Shown: one piece after another, positions 12,379 through 25,746 of the stretch
Layout: every line of letters starts with the position of its first letter
Position numbering within the stretch: the first letter of the stretch is position 1
Assembly (NCBI GenBank): GCA_000231825.2
Contig: JH720323.1
Coordinates: 461,825 to 525,824 of the forward strand
Reading direction: 5' to 3'
Source: Tetrahymena elliotti 4EA
Taxonomy: Eukaryota > Ciliophora > Oligohymenophorea > Hymenostomatida > Tetrahymenidae
DNA length: 64,000 nucleotides
Notes under the pieces: model-generated
The model's database searches: none
Seen by the model: only the letters and a program-made list of their open reading frames with translations
What the model was told of the DNA's origin: nothing
Translations under genes and position numbers: made by a program

Positions 12379-15300
12379 TTTTAAGTAAAGTCAAATATGA
12401 GATATTTTTAGATTTTTTTAAGTTTATTGAATTATTTTATTTTTTTCAATCAGAATTACCTATTTATAGTTCGATAAATTAAATAAATTAGAAGGATAAT
12501 TATCTCTTCTACAAAATTTAGATATGATTGTAGACAAATATCATAAACTTATCTAAAATCTGGAGTTTTTGAGTAGACCTTCAAATTCTAATTAAAGCAT
12601 TTTTTTTTACTTATTTGAAAAATTTACTTCCTTTAAATTTAAAAAGTTAGTCTATAAATTTTAAACTTAACATATTTTCTTGTTTCAACTTACATAAAAC
12701 TCTTTAGACTATCTAATCAGCATAAAATAATTTTATCAGTCACTATGCTTTTTATGGAGATTTAAAAATAGGTTTATTATCATATTCTTTTATTTCTGAT
12801 AAAATTTTGCAATCAAAATTTCTCGGTAATCACAAAATTAATTAGTTAAGTAAAATTGTACTATAAATATCTTATTGAAGTTAGTTTTAAATTTCATCAT
12901 TAAAAATTAATTCAATTCAATATATTGATTAAAAATTTAATCATTTTCGAGTGAGGTGAAGGGGTGCAAAGTTACTTTCATATCTATTTATATCTCTTTT
13001 CAAAACTTACTCATGTTTTATTTAGAAATATATTTTTTTTCCAAAATTTTTGATCCAAACAATTATTTTTATTGTTTTGATATTTCTTAAAGATGGAGAT
13101 TTTTAATTATGTATTGAACTGAAGATAACAAATAGAAATGATCTATTTTAGTTTTCATTTTCTCTTTTTATTAGAGAGGATTTTTTTCTATTAAAGTAAA
13201 CAAATAAACAAGATAATTAAATTGAATTTTACATAATTAATAGTACAGTTACAATTGATAATTATTTAAATAAGTCTGATCATAAGAAATTAATAGAAAT
13301 TTTACTTTAAAACTCCACTTTTTTAATATGATGAAACAAAGATAATACTTTAGTAAAATGAGTTTGGTTACTGAAAAAATAATTTTAAAAAGCTAATTTT
13401 TTAAGAAATGGATTTGATAATTATGGAAGCTTATTATTTTTAAGAAATGGTGTTTATTTTTACAATAAAAAGCTAAAAATAGAAACTAATTTTTGCACAT
13501 TTATTTAACAATTTTCATAATAATAAATAGATACAGTAAAATAAGAATCTTTGGTTTATTTATAATTAGTGAAGACTATGAAATGAATTTTTTCTTTTGA
13601 AAATATCTGGTCTTCAAAAAAGAAAAGCTTGTGGGAAAATTTGTTCCAAAAATCTTTAAATAAGGGGAAAAAATTAACAAATAAATAATTTTTTCACTCT
13701 CCTTATCTTTTTTGTTAGAGCGCTTTCATTTTTACTAAAATTATCCGAAAAATAAAAGTTTACTGAGTTTACTTTATGTTTAGTTGCTTTTTGAGATAAA
13801 TAAATCTGATCAAAATATATTGTTTAGGCTATTAAGTAAAAATTTTTTAAATTAATACCTTAATTTGTAACTTAGATTCTAATATGGGTAAAAACAAAAA
13901 TTTTGTAAATTTGTTTCTACAACTAATCTAAATATAAGATAATTTTTTTATCTATTTAAGTTGTTTTTACAAGTGGGAGCCAAATTAATTTTTAATCACA
14001 TCTAAAAAAAGGAAGTTAATCAATCAACTAAAAAATGAAAGTAATTAAAAAACAAAATTTTAAATACTTATTTAGAAAATTATTCCAAAATTTTTTTAAG
14101 TGTCAAATAGTAATTTTCCAATAATGGAGTATGTTTTTTAAAAGAATTATTTATTATTCTAAAAATGTCCATTAAATTTAAACAGAATAATATTAATCAA
14201 AAAGAGAAAATTAAAAAATGTTATTATTAAACAAAATTATAAAAACACCTTAATTAGAATAGTAAATTATCTAAAAAATGCATCTTTAATATTTTTACAA
14301 AGGAAAAATAAATTTTACCAGAAAAATATTCAAGTGTGATTTGCTTGTTTAACCTGAGAAAAATTATCAAAATTTGTGCTTTTTTCTTTTATTAAGATAG
14401 ATCAAACATCTCTCAGTCTTAAAAAGAAAACTAATTGAAATTTTTAATTTTATTTTAATAGTAGGATTATGAGGGTGAGTGAAATTTGTTTTATCTTTTC
14501 AATCTAAATTTTTTCAGAAAATTGAATTTACTTTTTCTAAATTATTATTGAAATAGTTATACCCTATGAAGGCTGCATACATAAATTATTTTCTATGATA
14601 AAAATTAAATTAATTTGGGTATTCCCTTAAATAGTTTATCCTAACCTAAAAAAGTATGCAACCTTAAAAAAAATTAGAAAATGAAAACTCTTAGCAAATT
14701 TCTTTGAATCTCATGTGAAATTTTATTTTAAGATAAAAAAGCAATGTAGAAAATAAAAGATTTTTGAAAAATTAAACTTTTAAACTGAAACTGTTATAAT
14801 ACTTTTTAACTTTATTAAGATTAATCTTCATTGAATATTTATTAAACTTATAATTTAAAGAATATTTAAAAATTTTTATAAAATAGTTTTTAAAAGTGAC
14901 TTAATTTCAAAAATTAGAAGTAAATGATTGTACTTTTTGAATTTTTGTAAAAATCCAGCAGAAATTAAATTTTAAGGATTTTATTTGTTTTTTTATGATA
15001 CTTTTCAAAATATTTATAAAGTTATTACATTAGAAATTAAATTTATTCTTAAAACTTTTTAGATTTCATCCTATTCAATTCTAGAAAATATTTTTAGTGT
15101 ATTACTTGTAATTTTTTTTTATTAAATAATCATTAAAAATTATTTTAATAAAATTTAAATGAAATGTTTTATTCAATAATTTTTTAATCTTCTAAAAAGA
15201 GTTATTAAATTTTAGAAAAAGAACAAACAAACATTTAAGAAGTAATTTTGAAAGAAAAAGCACAAAATTTTAATATAAGAATAAAATAATTTCAAATACA

Positions 15301-15916
15301 TTTTTTATTATTTTAAATTAACTTAATTTTTTTTAAATATTTCAAATTTATTATTTTAAATAATTTTTGCTTAATTATTATTAAAATATTTTAAAATTTT
15401 TACAAATTCGCTCAAATAAGCTGAGTTAATTTTGTGAATTTTCAAACTTAATCATGTATAATAATTTTTTAAGATAGAAGTATTAAAAATTTTTTTAAAA
15501 AATAATAAACTTTGATTCAATTATTCTCTATTTGAAATAGTTTAAAAAGCAATATTATTAATAGATGGAAATTCTATGCTGAAATTTAAAATTAGTGAAG
15601 ATCAATAAATCTTTTTTAATATTAATAATAAATTGAAATGGAAATTTAAACGAATCCATAAAACAGAATAGCTTTTATTCATTCATTTAAATCAGCTGTT
15701 TAAATAAAAATCCTAATTTTCAAAAATTTGCTTAGTATTTTATAAATCATTGATCAATCAATCAATCTTTTAATATTTGGTTTCTATCATTGTAAATTCA
15801 AATAAACAAATTAATAATAACAAAAATTAGGTAAGCGCAAACAAAGTAATAATTTTTTAAGTGTCTGCTATCTATCTTCACTAAACTGGAATTAATAACC
15901 AATAACAATAAAGAAA
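12379..15916. other. Long gene-free region between divergent genes
   Basis: About 3.5 kb, the largest spacer in the window, between the ATPase (-) and the Asn/Gln-rich gene (+). It should contain both promoters. I found no protein-like frame and no tRNA. One short inverted repeat stands out weakly: ggctgcatac near 14571 and gtatgcaacc near 14655 (one mismatch). A frame runs open upstream of 15917 but has the composition of spacer DNA. Confidence 0.5.
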
Positions 15917-18900
15917 ATGAATTATTAAAAATCTCAGCAGCTAGGAAATAGTGTATAACTTAAAATTCATAGTCCTCTTTAAGCTAACTTACCTTTGCCA
16001 TTCGAGGAATTTTAAAGGTCTACCTAATAAAAATAAATAAAAGAATAGGTGAATACTGCTATAGATAACAATAATAATAACTCATGTACTCTTCCTTTAT
16101 AGATTCAGACAGTATCCACTTAGGGATTCAAAGAGTAGAATAACTCATTGAAGTAGGAAGCTTCATCAACATTTGTTTTAGAATAAAAAGACTCTAGAAG
16201 CAGTAAAACATAAGATAATGATGAAGCAAGCACAAAATCATAATTTTTAGAGTAGTCTTAGAAAGAATAGGCAATAAAAAATAGTTTGCTTCCAGATAGC
16301 AAATAAATCAAAAGATAGGGAAGTACATAAAATAGTAATGATGGTGTATATCATGGAAACATCCTCTAGATTGAAGAATCATTTTCTCCATTATCTTCAA
16401 CTCACAATTCATAAAGTTCTACTATTTAAATAAATAATTTATTAGCAAGCAGTGGCAATTCAAGTAAAAACAGCAAAGGAAAAAATATAAATCTTAACAA
16501 TAACTGGCAAAATGCAAATTCCTACAATTCTATCTAAGATATGCCTTTATTAATGAAATCTCCTTTTAACTTAAATTAAAGCAAAGAAAAATAAACCACT
16601 TAGTAAAAGCACCAAATGAAGGAACAAAATGATAGTAATAAATCCTTAAAATTAAAGAGAAACTCTTCTTCTGGGAGCTTTCAAAACCAATAAAAAAAGA
16701 ATTAATATGAGTTAAACAATAATAAAGGCAATTGGTATTCTTACATTTAAGACCCTGAAATTTCTTGCTAAAATTCTTTGCATATATATAACAATAACTA
16801 TGTTCCTATTAATAATCTCAGCTAAAACTAAGCATTATTAAATTTTATTGTTAAGAGTTAGGCCAATAATAGTAATATGAATTTACCCAGATAATAATAA
16901 CCTATTAGCTCATTAGAGGCTAATCATAACAAAAAATACTCAGAAAGTAATTAAAGCTCTTATTTTAATCAAATTTCAACAAATTCAGCAGAAAAAAATA
17001 GAAATTAATAATAGGATTAAATCAACTCAAATAACAGTGACATTAAGCCAGCCAATCTGTTTTTTACTAATTAATAAAAACAACAATATTTTTAGAGATA
17101 AGAAGATTATTGTCCATAAAATGTGAACCATGCATCTCTTTATTCTAGTAGTAACAAAACTTACAATCAATTTTGTAATATATCGGCTGCAACATTTTTA
17201 GATTCTGCTTCAGATCAAAAATTAAATAATAACTAAATTACTAACAATTTGATAACTCCATTTAACTTTAACGAGTATTCCTAATCAGAAAACAAACAAG
17301 CATTGTAGAGTTTAACAAGTAAAGCATATCAAGAAGATTCTGGTAATAGAATTTAATAAAACAAAAAAGTATATATGTGTAAGAACCACAATTATCAAAG
17401 GGTAAATTCTTATTTAAAATATTTTTATTCTCTTTCTTTTTTTTGATAATTTTTACTTAGTTAAAATCAATTTAAAGAAATATTTTATGAATAATATTAT
17501 TTTTAATTTAATAGGCTAATCACTATGCATTAGATAAGGAAAGGAATCAATAATTTTTCTGCAGTACTTGTGCTGCTTTACTTTAATCTTAAGGGTATTA
17601 ACTTTTTTCTATTGAGGAATCTCTAGAATTAAATGCGATGAAGATGATTGTTGAAAATAAAAAATAGAAAGAAATTCAAAATAAAAAGGAGGCAGTTGAT
17701 AAGATTCTTTTTGCAGTTCAAGACCTTATTCCTTAAATAAAAAATACTACTTGCTCTATGGATAGAAAAGAAGTAAATATTTACAAATTTTTGGAGGACT
17801 AAGAAAGAAATTTAGAATTTGAATATAATAAGCTCATTTATGAATTAAACTAAAACAGAAATAAAAAGTTAAATTAACTGGTGTAATGTAAACAGGATAT
17901 ATAATAGAAGTATATTTAAGCCAATTAAATTTGCTAGTAAAATCTAGAATAACTCATTAAGCTAAGAGAAGATATATTAGATAACTATAACTGTATTGTC
18001 TTTGAATTTGAAGAAAATAAAGTTGCTTCTATTATTTAAAATTATTTCTCAATATGGAATTAAGCTTTCATTAATCATGATAGCATTGCAATAAACGATA
18101 AGCTTGTTATCTATAAATCAAATTAAAGTTAATTTTAACAAATTAATGATTAAATTAATTTTCTATGCCCAAACACTCTAAAATAAGCTGTGACTACATA
18201 TATTAAATTAAATCATGAAAATAGCAATATGAGTACCTCCATTTTAGGTTAATCTCATAATAGATTTTAGAGAAATGAGTTTTAATTCACTCGTTCAAAA
18301 TCTTCTTAATAATTAATACCTTAGTCTAGTAATGACAACAGTTTTTAATAGAGGAAATTAAGTTAACACTTACCATTTTAAAGTAAAAGGTAAGTACCCT
18401 AAAAATAAAATTAAATGAATTAAAATTAGAATAATATCAAGCTTCTCAATTTACCTCAACAAAAAACAAAATAATAATAATAGTAATAAAAACTGTATGG
18501 TAACAAACCTCAAACTTAAAACATTAAAAAAAATAAAAATAATTACTAAAGAAAAATAAAATCTCTCTAACATTCAGTTAGTTTAAATAATAAATAAGTT
18601 TATATCTCATTTGATAATAAAGATGCATTCAAAAATCATCTTGACATTGATAACAAAGAAAATATTAATTTTATTAATGCAATGTAAGTTAAATTTGACC
18701 AATAGATGCAAAAAGTTCAAGCTAACTAATATACAAAAGCTTAAAGTCAACCTCAGCTCATCTGTATTGATATAAAAGATATTTAGAAAATGACTCCTAC
18801 CTCATAGAGTATTAACAATAATAATATTCATGCTGAATAAACTATGTTTTAAAACTTGTCATAAGAAAATAATTTTTAGACATTAAATGATTGTACCACC

Positions 18901-19692
18901 TTCAGAAAAAGGGATTCAAGCTAAGAAACAGAAAGCGATACTTAGATAAGCCACTATTTAGAAAATATTATCAATTAAGCAAATTTTGAAAAGTAAAAGC
19001 TTCACAAAATATAAGAGTTAAATGAATAATAAATTGAAAAATTAAACACGAGCGAAGAAGAATAAAGCTGCTATAATTAAAACTATTAGAATGATAAACA
19101 TAACTAATATCTAGATGTTTATAAAAGCATGGATAGATCAAAATAGAATTAGACCCGTATTGAGGCAGAATTAGAATCAAGGGTTTAAGGGTAAACTCCA
19201 AACTTTTCAAACAAAAACGATCAAAATGATTAATCCCCAAATAATAGGAATATAGAAAATAAATAGAATTCTCAAAATACTAACAATAACCTGAGAGAGT
19301 TTAACTGTTTAAATGAAGATCCAAAAACCTTAGATCAAATTTTTGAAAAAGAAAGAAAATCAAGAGATAACTCAATAAATAAAAAAAAACAGTATGATGA
19401 AATGATCAAGACAGTTTAGCACAATTAAATTTAAAGGAATTTAAATTGCCAAAATATGCTAAAGATAGTTTAAGATAGTTAAATAGATTTATCTTCTGTT
19501 AGTTATTCATCTACTCCATAGCATTTGAGGTCAAATAGTGCTTAATTACCAAACATTTCTGCAAAAAGCTCATTATAGTCTTCTAAAAATAGGTACTTAA
19601 TGAGAAGTGATGAATACTTAAATTCAGAACAGTACAATTAAGTATAAAAACAAATTGAAGAAATTATTTCTTTCAATAAGTCTTAAAATTGA
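15917..19692 (+). CDS. Large Asn/Gln-rich protein with central B-box-like motif
   Basis: Two exons, 15917-17401 and 17515-19692, with one 113-bp intron (GTAAAT...AATAG, phase 0). The product is about 1220 residues. The first 480 residues are Asn/Gln/Ser-rich low complexity. At the splice junction lies a zinc-like cluster, MCKNHNYQR then FFCSTCAALL (CxxH ... CxxC), of the B-box-like type frequent in ciliates, followed by about 150 residues of likely coiled coil. The intron splits this motif between its two halves. The remaining 550 residues are again Asn/Gln-rich with acidic patches. No enzyme signature is visible. A B-box plus coiled coil suggests a self-associating scaffold, which is inference. 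The start is the first ATG in A-rich context; an in-frame ATG at about 15638 is possible but is preceded and followed by spacer-like sequence. Confidence 0.75.
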
Positions 19693-20669
19693 AAAACAGC
19701 AAAGGGTTATTAAAAATTTTAAAAGGCTAGTTAATTTAAGAATTAATCAATTATGAAGAATAAATTAAAAGAAGGAACTCTTATAATCCAAATTATAATA
19801 AACTTATATTAAATTAACAAGAACAAAAAACATTATAAAATTAAATATAATAATTGACACTAACTCACTAATATCTTAAAAAGAAATTTTTAGCATTAAA
19901 TAGCATGTTAAATTTAAATTATTATTGTAAATAAATTATTTTATAAAATAAATATTGTTTTTTTCATTATTTTATGTATTTCATTTTGATAAACGAAATA
20001 ACTTATTAAAACAACTCTTCATCAATTTACAGAATTAATTAAAGTTCTATTAATAGATTTTCAAAAACCATTAATAAAATTTATTTTACTTGTTTTTTAT
20101 TAAGACTAAAAAAATAAATAATTTTTATTATTTTCCAACTTTTTATTATGTATGCTGGAAGAACAAAAAATCATTTTAACAGTAATAATAAAATTTAAGA
20201 GTCTCTACCAAAAAAGTAACTAAATTTTACTTAAACGACTTTAAATTAAAATTAATAATTCAACTTAATTCATATATAATATGATTTTTAACATTTATTT
20301 TCTTAAATGTTTTTTTTTAATTTTAATTTTTCTTTCTTTCTGTTTGTTAGTTGATATTTAAGTTAATTAGTAGAAGAAATGTAATTTAATCATTATTTCT
20401 CAACGAATTAAAAAATTTAAATTAATAATTCTTTATATTAAGAAGAGAAGAAATTAGATAGATTATTTTATTTTTAAGTTTTGAGCGGGATTTCTAAAAT
20501 TGCGCTAAAAATAGAAAGTTGATAGCGCACATTTACAAAAAAATAATTTAATTTGATTAAACACCAATACTTCTAAATTAAATAAATTAAAAAAAATCTA
20601 AATTATTATAATATCTTTGATTAATTTATCTTTGAAAAGGTTTATTAAATACTATTTTTTAGTTTTAGA
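19693..20669. other. Gene-free A+T-rich spacer
   Basis: Almost 1 kb between two + strand genes. No coding frame, RNA gene or repeat recognised. Confidence 0.5.
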
Positions 20670-23600
20670 ATGAGTTCAGTTTATACAACACATAAGATAT
20701 CAAACCACTTAGGTAGATTTGGGTTTGATTTATATGAAAATGAAAAGTAAAAAATATATTTCATATTTTTGGTGATTATTTTTAAGTTTTTATAATTCTC
20801 ATTTTAATTTAGAAAGCTTGTTTCAGCAGGATAGGATTGTGTTTTTAAGCTTTATGATATTTAAGATGGTGATTTTAAGTAAATCAAAACATATAATTGT
20901 GAAGATGTCTTTGACCTTTCAGTAAACTAGGCAAATAATGATATATACATAGGTTATTGTAAGTTATTTGTTAGATTTATTTAATGATTCACTCATTTTT
21001 GTAAAATTATTAAAAGATGAAAGCAAAAATTTAATAAAAGTCAATGATATTGATAATATTGATGAAATTATTGGAGAAGAAATAGCTTCCTTTATTGGAC
21101 CTGTTTTTAATATTTCTATTAGTAAAGATTAAAAATTCATTGGAGTATCTACCCAAGAAAATAAGGGCTACTTGATTAAATTAAACGAAAACGGAACTCT
21201 TAGCTAAAGATACTTAAATGATAATCATGTCGGAAGTTGTTTGTTTACTACAGCAGACCAAGAAGGTGAATATGCATTGACTGTTGGATGTGATGGTAAC
21301 ATTCACATTTATGATGTTAAGAACTTTGAAACTAGAGATGCTTTATTTGAAACTCAATTACACATTACTACTACTATGGTAACAGAAAAAGAATTTATTA
21401 TGGAGAGTTCATTCAATTAGAATAAATAAATAGCATTAGGAGGCAATCAAAGTTTATAATTAATTTCAAGAGATGAAAATGGAAAGTGGATTTTATCTAG
21501 AATTCCTGAAATTCATCATTAAAGAGTAAAATAATTATAGTTTTAATAAAATGTAATAAACTTAATTTTATCATATAAAATATATATAAAATAGGAAATT
21601 CAAATATGTAAATGGATTAATGGAGATAATAAATATTTGATTACAGCAGGTATTGAAAAGGATGTCAAAATTTGGAATTTTAAAGAAAGATTATGTATTG
21701 GAACTACTACTTGTGAAGAAAATATTTGCTCCATAAGATACAGTAAAGTTAATAATTCACTTTTTATTGGAGATACAGAAGGTAATCTTTATCGCTGGAA
21801 TGATTTAGACTTAGAAAAAATGACTGAAACAGCTAGGGCTCAATAGTAAACAATCAAGTATTAACCAATTTAAAAAAGCAAAGAAGAGGTTTCAGAGAAT
21901 TAGAAATTTAGTGCCCCTTAAGCAAAAACTGCCTCAGTTTCTAAAGAAGAAGTTGTTAAAAAACAACAAAAATATACTTTGTTAATGGAGGAAGAAAATG
22001 ATGATGAACATGAAACTCATACTAAATCTTCTTTTGTAAGTGATACAAAAATTACAACAGATATCTAAGAGTAAAAAGCTGATCAAAAATAGTTGAAGAA
22101 AAAAAATTAAAATCTTTTAGAATCGCTTTAGGAATAAACAATTAAATCTAAAGAATTGCCTTAAATCAAGGAAAAAATTACAAAGAATGAGCCAATAGAA
22201 ACTCCTACTAAAGAAATGAGTGTCCTTAGCATAAACGAAAGTGAATAATAATAATAAAAAAGACCAAAGAAAAATCTGAAAATTTAAGATATTATTTACC
22301 CTTCTTCAGTTTCAAAGCAATTAAATAGATCTTGTATTCTCTGGAATCTTGTAGGTTAAATTATTCTAAGAGAAGAAGACAAAAATCTCTTTTTAGAATT
22401 TGATTTCCCTGATAAAGAATTTCATAGTAGAATTACTATCAAAAATTTACATAATTACTCTATGGCTGCTATGAATCACTAAGGTTTTATTCTTGCATCT
22501 AAAGCTATCAGTTCTTCATAAGAATATGAAAGTGAAGAAGATTTCGAAAGATTTGATTTCCATCAAGATGCTTATAACTATTCTTGTATTTATTTCTAAT
22601 CTCTCTCTAAATCTGATAAAACTCTTTGGAGTATGAAGCTTGGTCAAGACGAAAATGTAAAAATTTTTATTTTTTCTTTTGTTTAATTTTTTTGAGCTGA
22701 AATAAAAAAAAATTATTGTAAATATTTAGGTTGAAACAGTTGCAATTGGTGATGGATGGTGTGCAGTTTAAACAGATTTATAATACATTAGAATTTACAG
22801 TTTTTCAAGTATGGAATAGCACTGCTTTTGTATAGATAAACCAGCTGTGTGCATAAGTGGTTATAAGAACATATTAGCTATTGTTTATTTAGATGGTGAG
22901 CCTATATATGGATGCTAATCAATTAAACTTAAATTCTTTGATGTTAATTCAGGGGAAGTTATTAAAGAAATTGGTGTTCCATTGACACCCTTCACTACTT
23001 TAACATGGTTTGGATTCTCTGAAGAAGGTCTAGTTTTAACTAAGGACTCTAAAGGAGTGATAAGAGCTCTTATTGGATATAGCAATTGGACTCCTATTTA
23101 TGAACAACCATCAAATAAAAATTTCTGGCTTAAAGGTATAAATTTAAAAAGCTGAAAAAAATTTTTTAATTTTAAATGAATTATTCAATTAGGTATGACT
23201 GATTACAAGTTAGCTGGATTTTTATTACCAAAAGATGAATTAGAACCAAGACTTACATAAATATACCATGAAAAATGTTTTGATATGTAATTACCTCTAC
23301 CCACTGGTGATTTTTTTGAATCTAATGATGACTACAAATCTATGAGACACAACTAACTTATTCTAAAGCATGAATAATATAGATATTAAAATTTAGAATA
23401 AAAGTAATTTTTTTCAACAAAATTTTTATTGACACCCAAAGCATAAATATAAATTTAATATTTTTTTGTAGTTAAAAGCTTGAAGAAAAAGTAAAAGCAT
23501 TGTAAAAAGATATTGATGTTAAAGTTCTTAGACTATTTTAACATTGTTTAAAATATGATGAACCCCATAAAGGCTTGCAAATAGTTAAGAATAATCTAAT

Positions 23601-24353
23601 AAATATTCTTTATATTGACTCATGTATTTAAATAGCTTAAAAGTTAAAACTTAAATAATTAATTTAGGATCTTTAATAGTTATAACAAGTAATAAATTTT
23701 AAGACTCTTGATAATTATTAAATTATTTAAAATGTTATAAAAAGGATAAGGAATCATAAAGTTAGTTTATTTAGTCAATAGTTTAGGCATAAATGAAACC
23801 ATTTTAGAAAAATTTAATCATTGTCTCTTAGTCAGAAAAAGATCATTTCAAACTAAAAAATTCTAACAAATTAGTAGTTTCTAATAACAAAAATAATGTA
23901 AGACATTAATCAATATTAAATATTTTAAAGATAAAAATTAATATTAAAAGGCATTAGATAGTGAAGAAGATGAGGGAGAAGATAGCAGAGGTTAAGATGA
24001 ATTACATGAATAAGAAAATAAAAAATAAAATTCTGAAAGTAAAAATGGTAGTGCTTAAAAATAAGGATAAGCTTAAAACTAACATGAAAAAGGAATTTAA
24101 AATATAGAAAAAAAGACCATAGGAAATAATCCCTTTTAAAAATAAACAAAGGCAACAGTTTCTGTAGAAGAAGGATTATTTAATGCAAACACCAAGAAGA
24201 GAAAAGTAAAAAATAAATATATAAATTTATTATTGATTAATTTTATAATTTTTATAATTATTTAAAGATATTCATTTAAATTAATTATATTAATAGGATG
24301 AAACTTTGCTAAATCAAAAACCAAAAGAAAGTAATAAAAAATTAAAATTTTGA
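20670..24353 (+). CDS. CTF4: CTF4/MCL1/WDHD1 (AND-1)-type replisome adaptor
   Basis: Ten exons: 20670-20746, 20813-20958, 21017-21552, 21595-22656, 22730-23135, 23193-23403, 23472-23688, 23775-23897, 23951-24205, 24297-24353; 1029 residues in one consistent frame. The N-terminal 390 residues are WD40-like (for example KDVKIWNF, GNLYRWND). After a charged linker comes a middle domain that matches Mcl1/WDHD1 closely: ILWNLVGQIILREED, IGDGWCAVQTDLQYIRIYSF and FGFSEEGLVLTKDSKGVIRA followed by NWTPIYE. Then a helical region (VLRLFQHCLKYDEPHKGLQI) as in family members. The C-terminus has the typical NPF motif (GNNPFQKQ) and a basic KKRK. CTF4 trimers link the CMG helicase to DNA polymerase alpha and other factors at replication forks. 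The intron at 21553-21594 is 42 bp and in frame, so it could also be read through; removing it gives a better WD repeat. Splice at 23689-23774 is the least certain. Confidence 0.88.
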
Positions 24354-25746
24354 AAAAAATTTGAAAACAAAAGATATTATTTAAGTGCGCTTTATCAACC
24401 AACCAACTAAACTATTAATTATAATTAATAAAGTAAATTAGTAAAAGTCAATCAATTAACTTGTTTATATTATATAAAAGTTTTTATAATTTTATATTCC
24501 TTCATCAATATTCTAAAATTATTTTATTTAATTATTTTTAATATGTTTATCCTCTAAAATTAGCAATATTTTTTATTCTTATTTTCTAAAATAATTTTAA
24601 AAAAAATTAAATTTTATTTGATTTCTACTTATCTTTCAATTATTTAAATAATAATCAACTTACTTTTATAATATTTTAATAAATATATAAACAAAAATTA
24701 TTAAAAAATTAATTAAAAAATAGGAATTAAAATATTTGCTTATGTATTACTTTTATTTTTAGCTTTTTTATTTATTTAAAATATTTTTATATTGAAAATA
24801 AAATAAAAATTTATTTGTTGATTAAAATTTTTATAATTTAATGAATAATTTGTATAATGATTTCAAATTCAATAGCTATTTAGTTAAAATGGTGGCTGAT
24901 TTTTTGGAGTCAAAAGTGATTTTTAAAATAAAGAGCGCTTGATTTGGTCAAGTGAAAAACAGAAAAAATTAAAAAATAATGAATACTTAAGAGATTGGTT
25001 ATTAAATAATAGTGACTTTTAATAAATTGAATTTTTGAAAATTATACAACCTTTAAAAAATCAAAACAAATAAATTATTAATGAATAAATGAGTGAGAGA
25101 GTGAGTGAATATCTATAATTAAATTATTAAAAGAATTAAAATTTTTTAGTAATACTTAAGAGATAATTATTCTGAATATTTAGAGGTTTTTACTTGTATT
25201 ATAACAAAATATTGAAGAGCCTAAAATAGTATGAGCGAGCAATAAAACATTTGGTTTGATTTGTATTTATACACCAAAATTGAAAATTCATGTAAAATTA
25301 AAATTACAGAGAGTGGTAGGTCTTGTCAAGATTGCTATATTGTTTGTTAGTTTGTTAGTTTTTATGTATATATTTGTTAATGTGTTTATGCATTTGATTG
25401 TTTTTTTAGTATAGTTTGATTGATTTTTACATGTAAAAAAGCATGAATAAGGAAGGGCTTGTAGATTGCAAAGATAATTGAAAATTGAATGTATTTTGCT
25501 ATCAAATTAATTAAATGATAGCTAAAGTTTGTAATAATTAAAAAAGAGTAAAAAAAAGTATTAATAAAAAGCAAGAAAGAGAAAGCAAAAGGAATATCGT
25601 AATTAAAGGGAATATTGATCACAAAAGAAAAGAAGAAAAATAAAGAAAACCTATATAAAACTTACTTAAAAAAAATAATTACAAAAGATAGATCAGTTCA
25701 TTTATACAGACATATTAAATTAATTTTAATTCTTTCAAAATCACAG
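24354..25746. other. Gene-free A+T-rich spacer
   Basis: About 1.4 kb between co-oriented genes. Open frames here are of spacer composition. Nothing further recognised. Confidence 0.5.

Noticed and set aside
15638..15916. Upstream ATG extending the Asn/Gln-rich gene
   Set aside because: Frame is open only because TGA is rare; composition is that of spacer, and the ATG at 15917 has the usual A-rich context.
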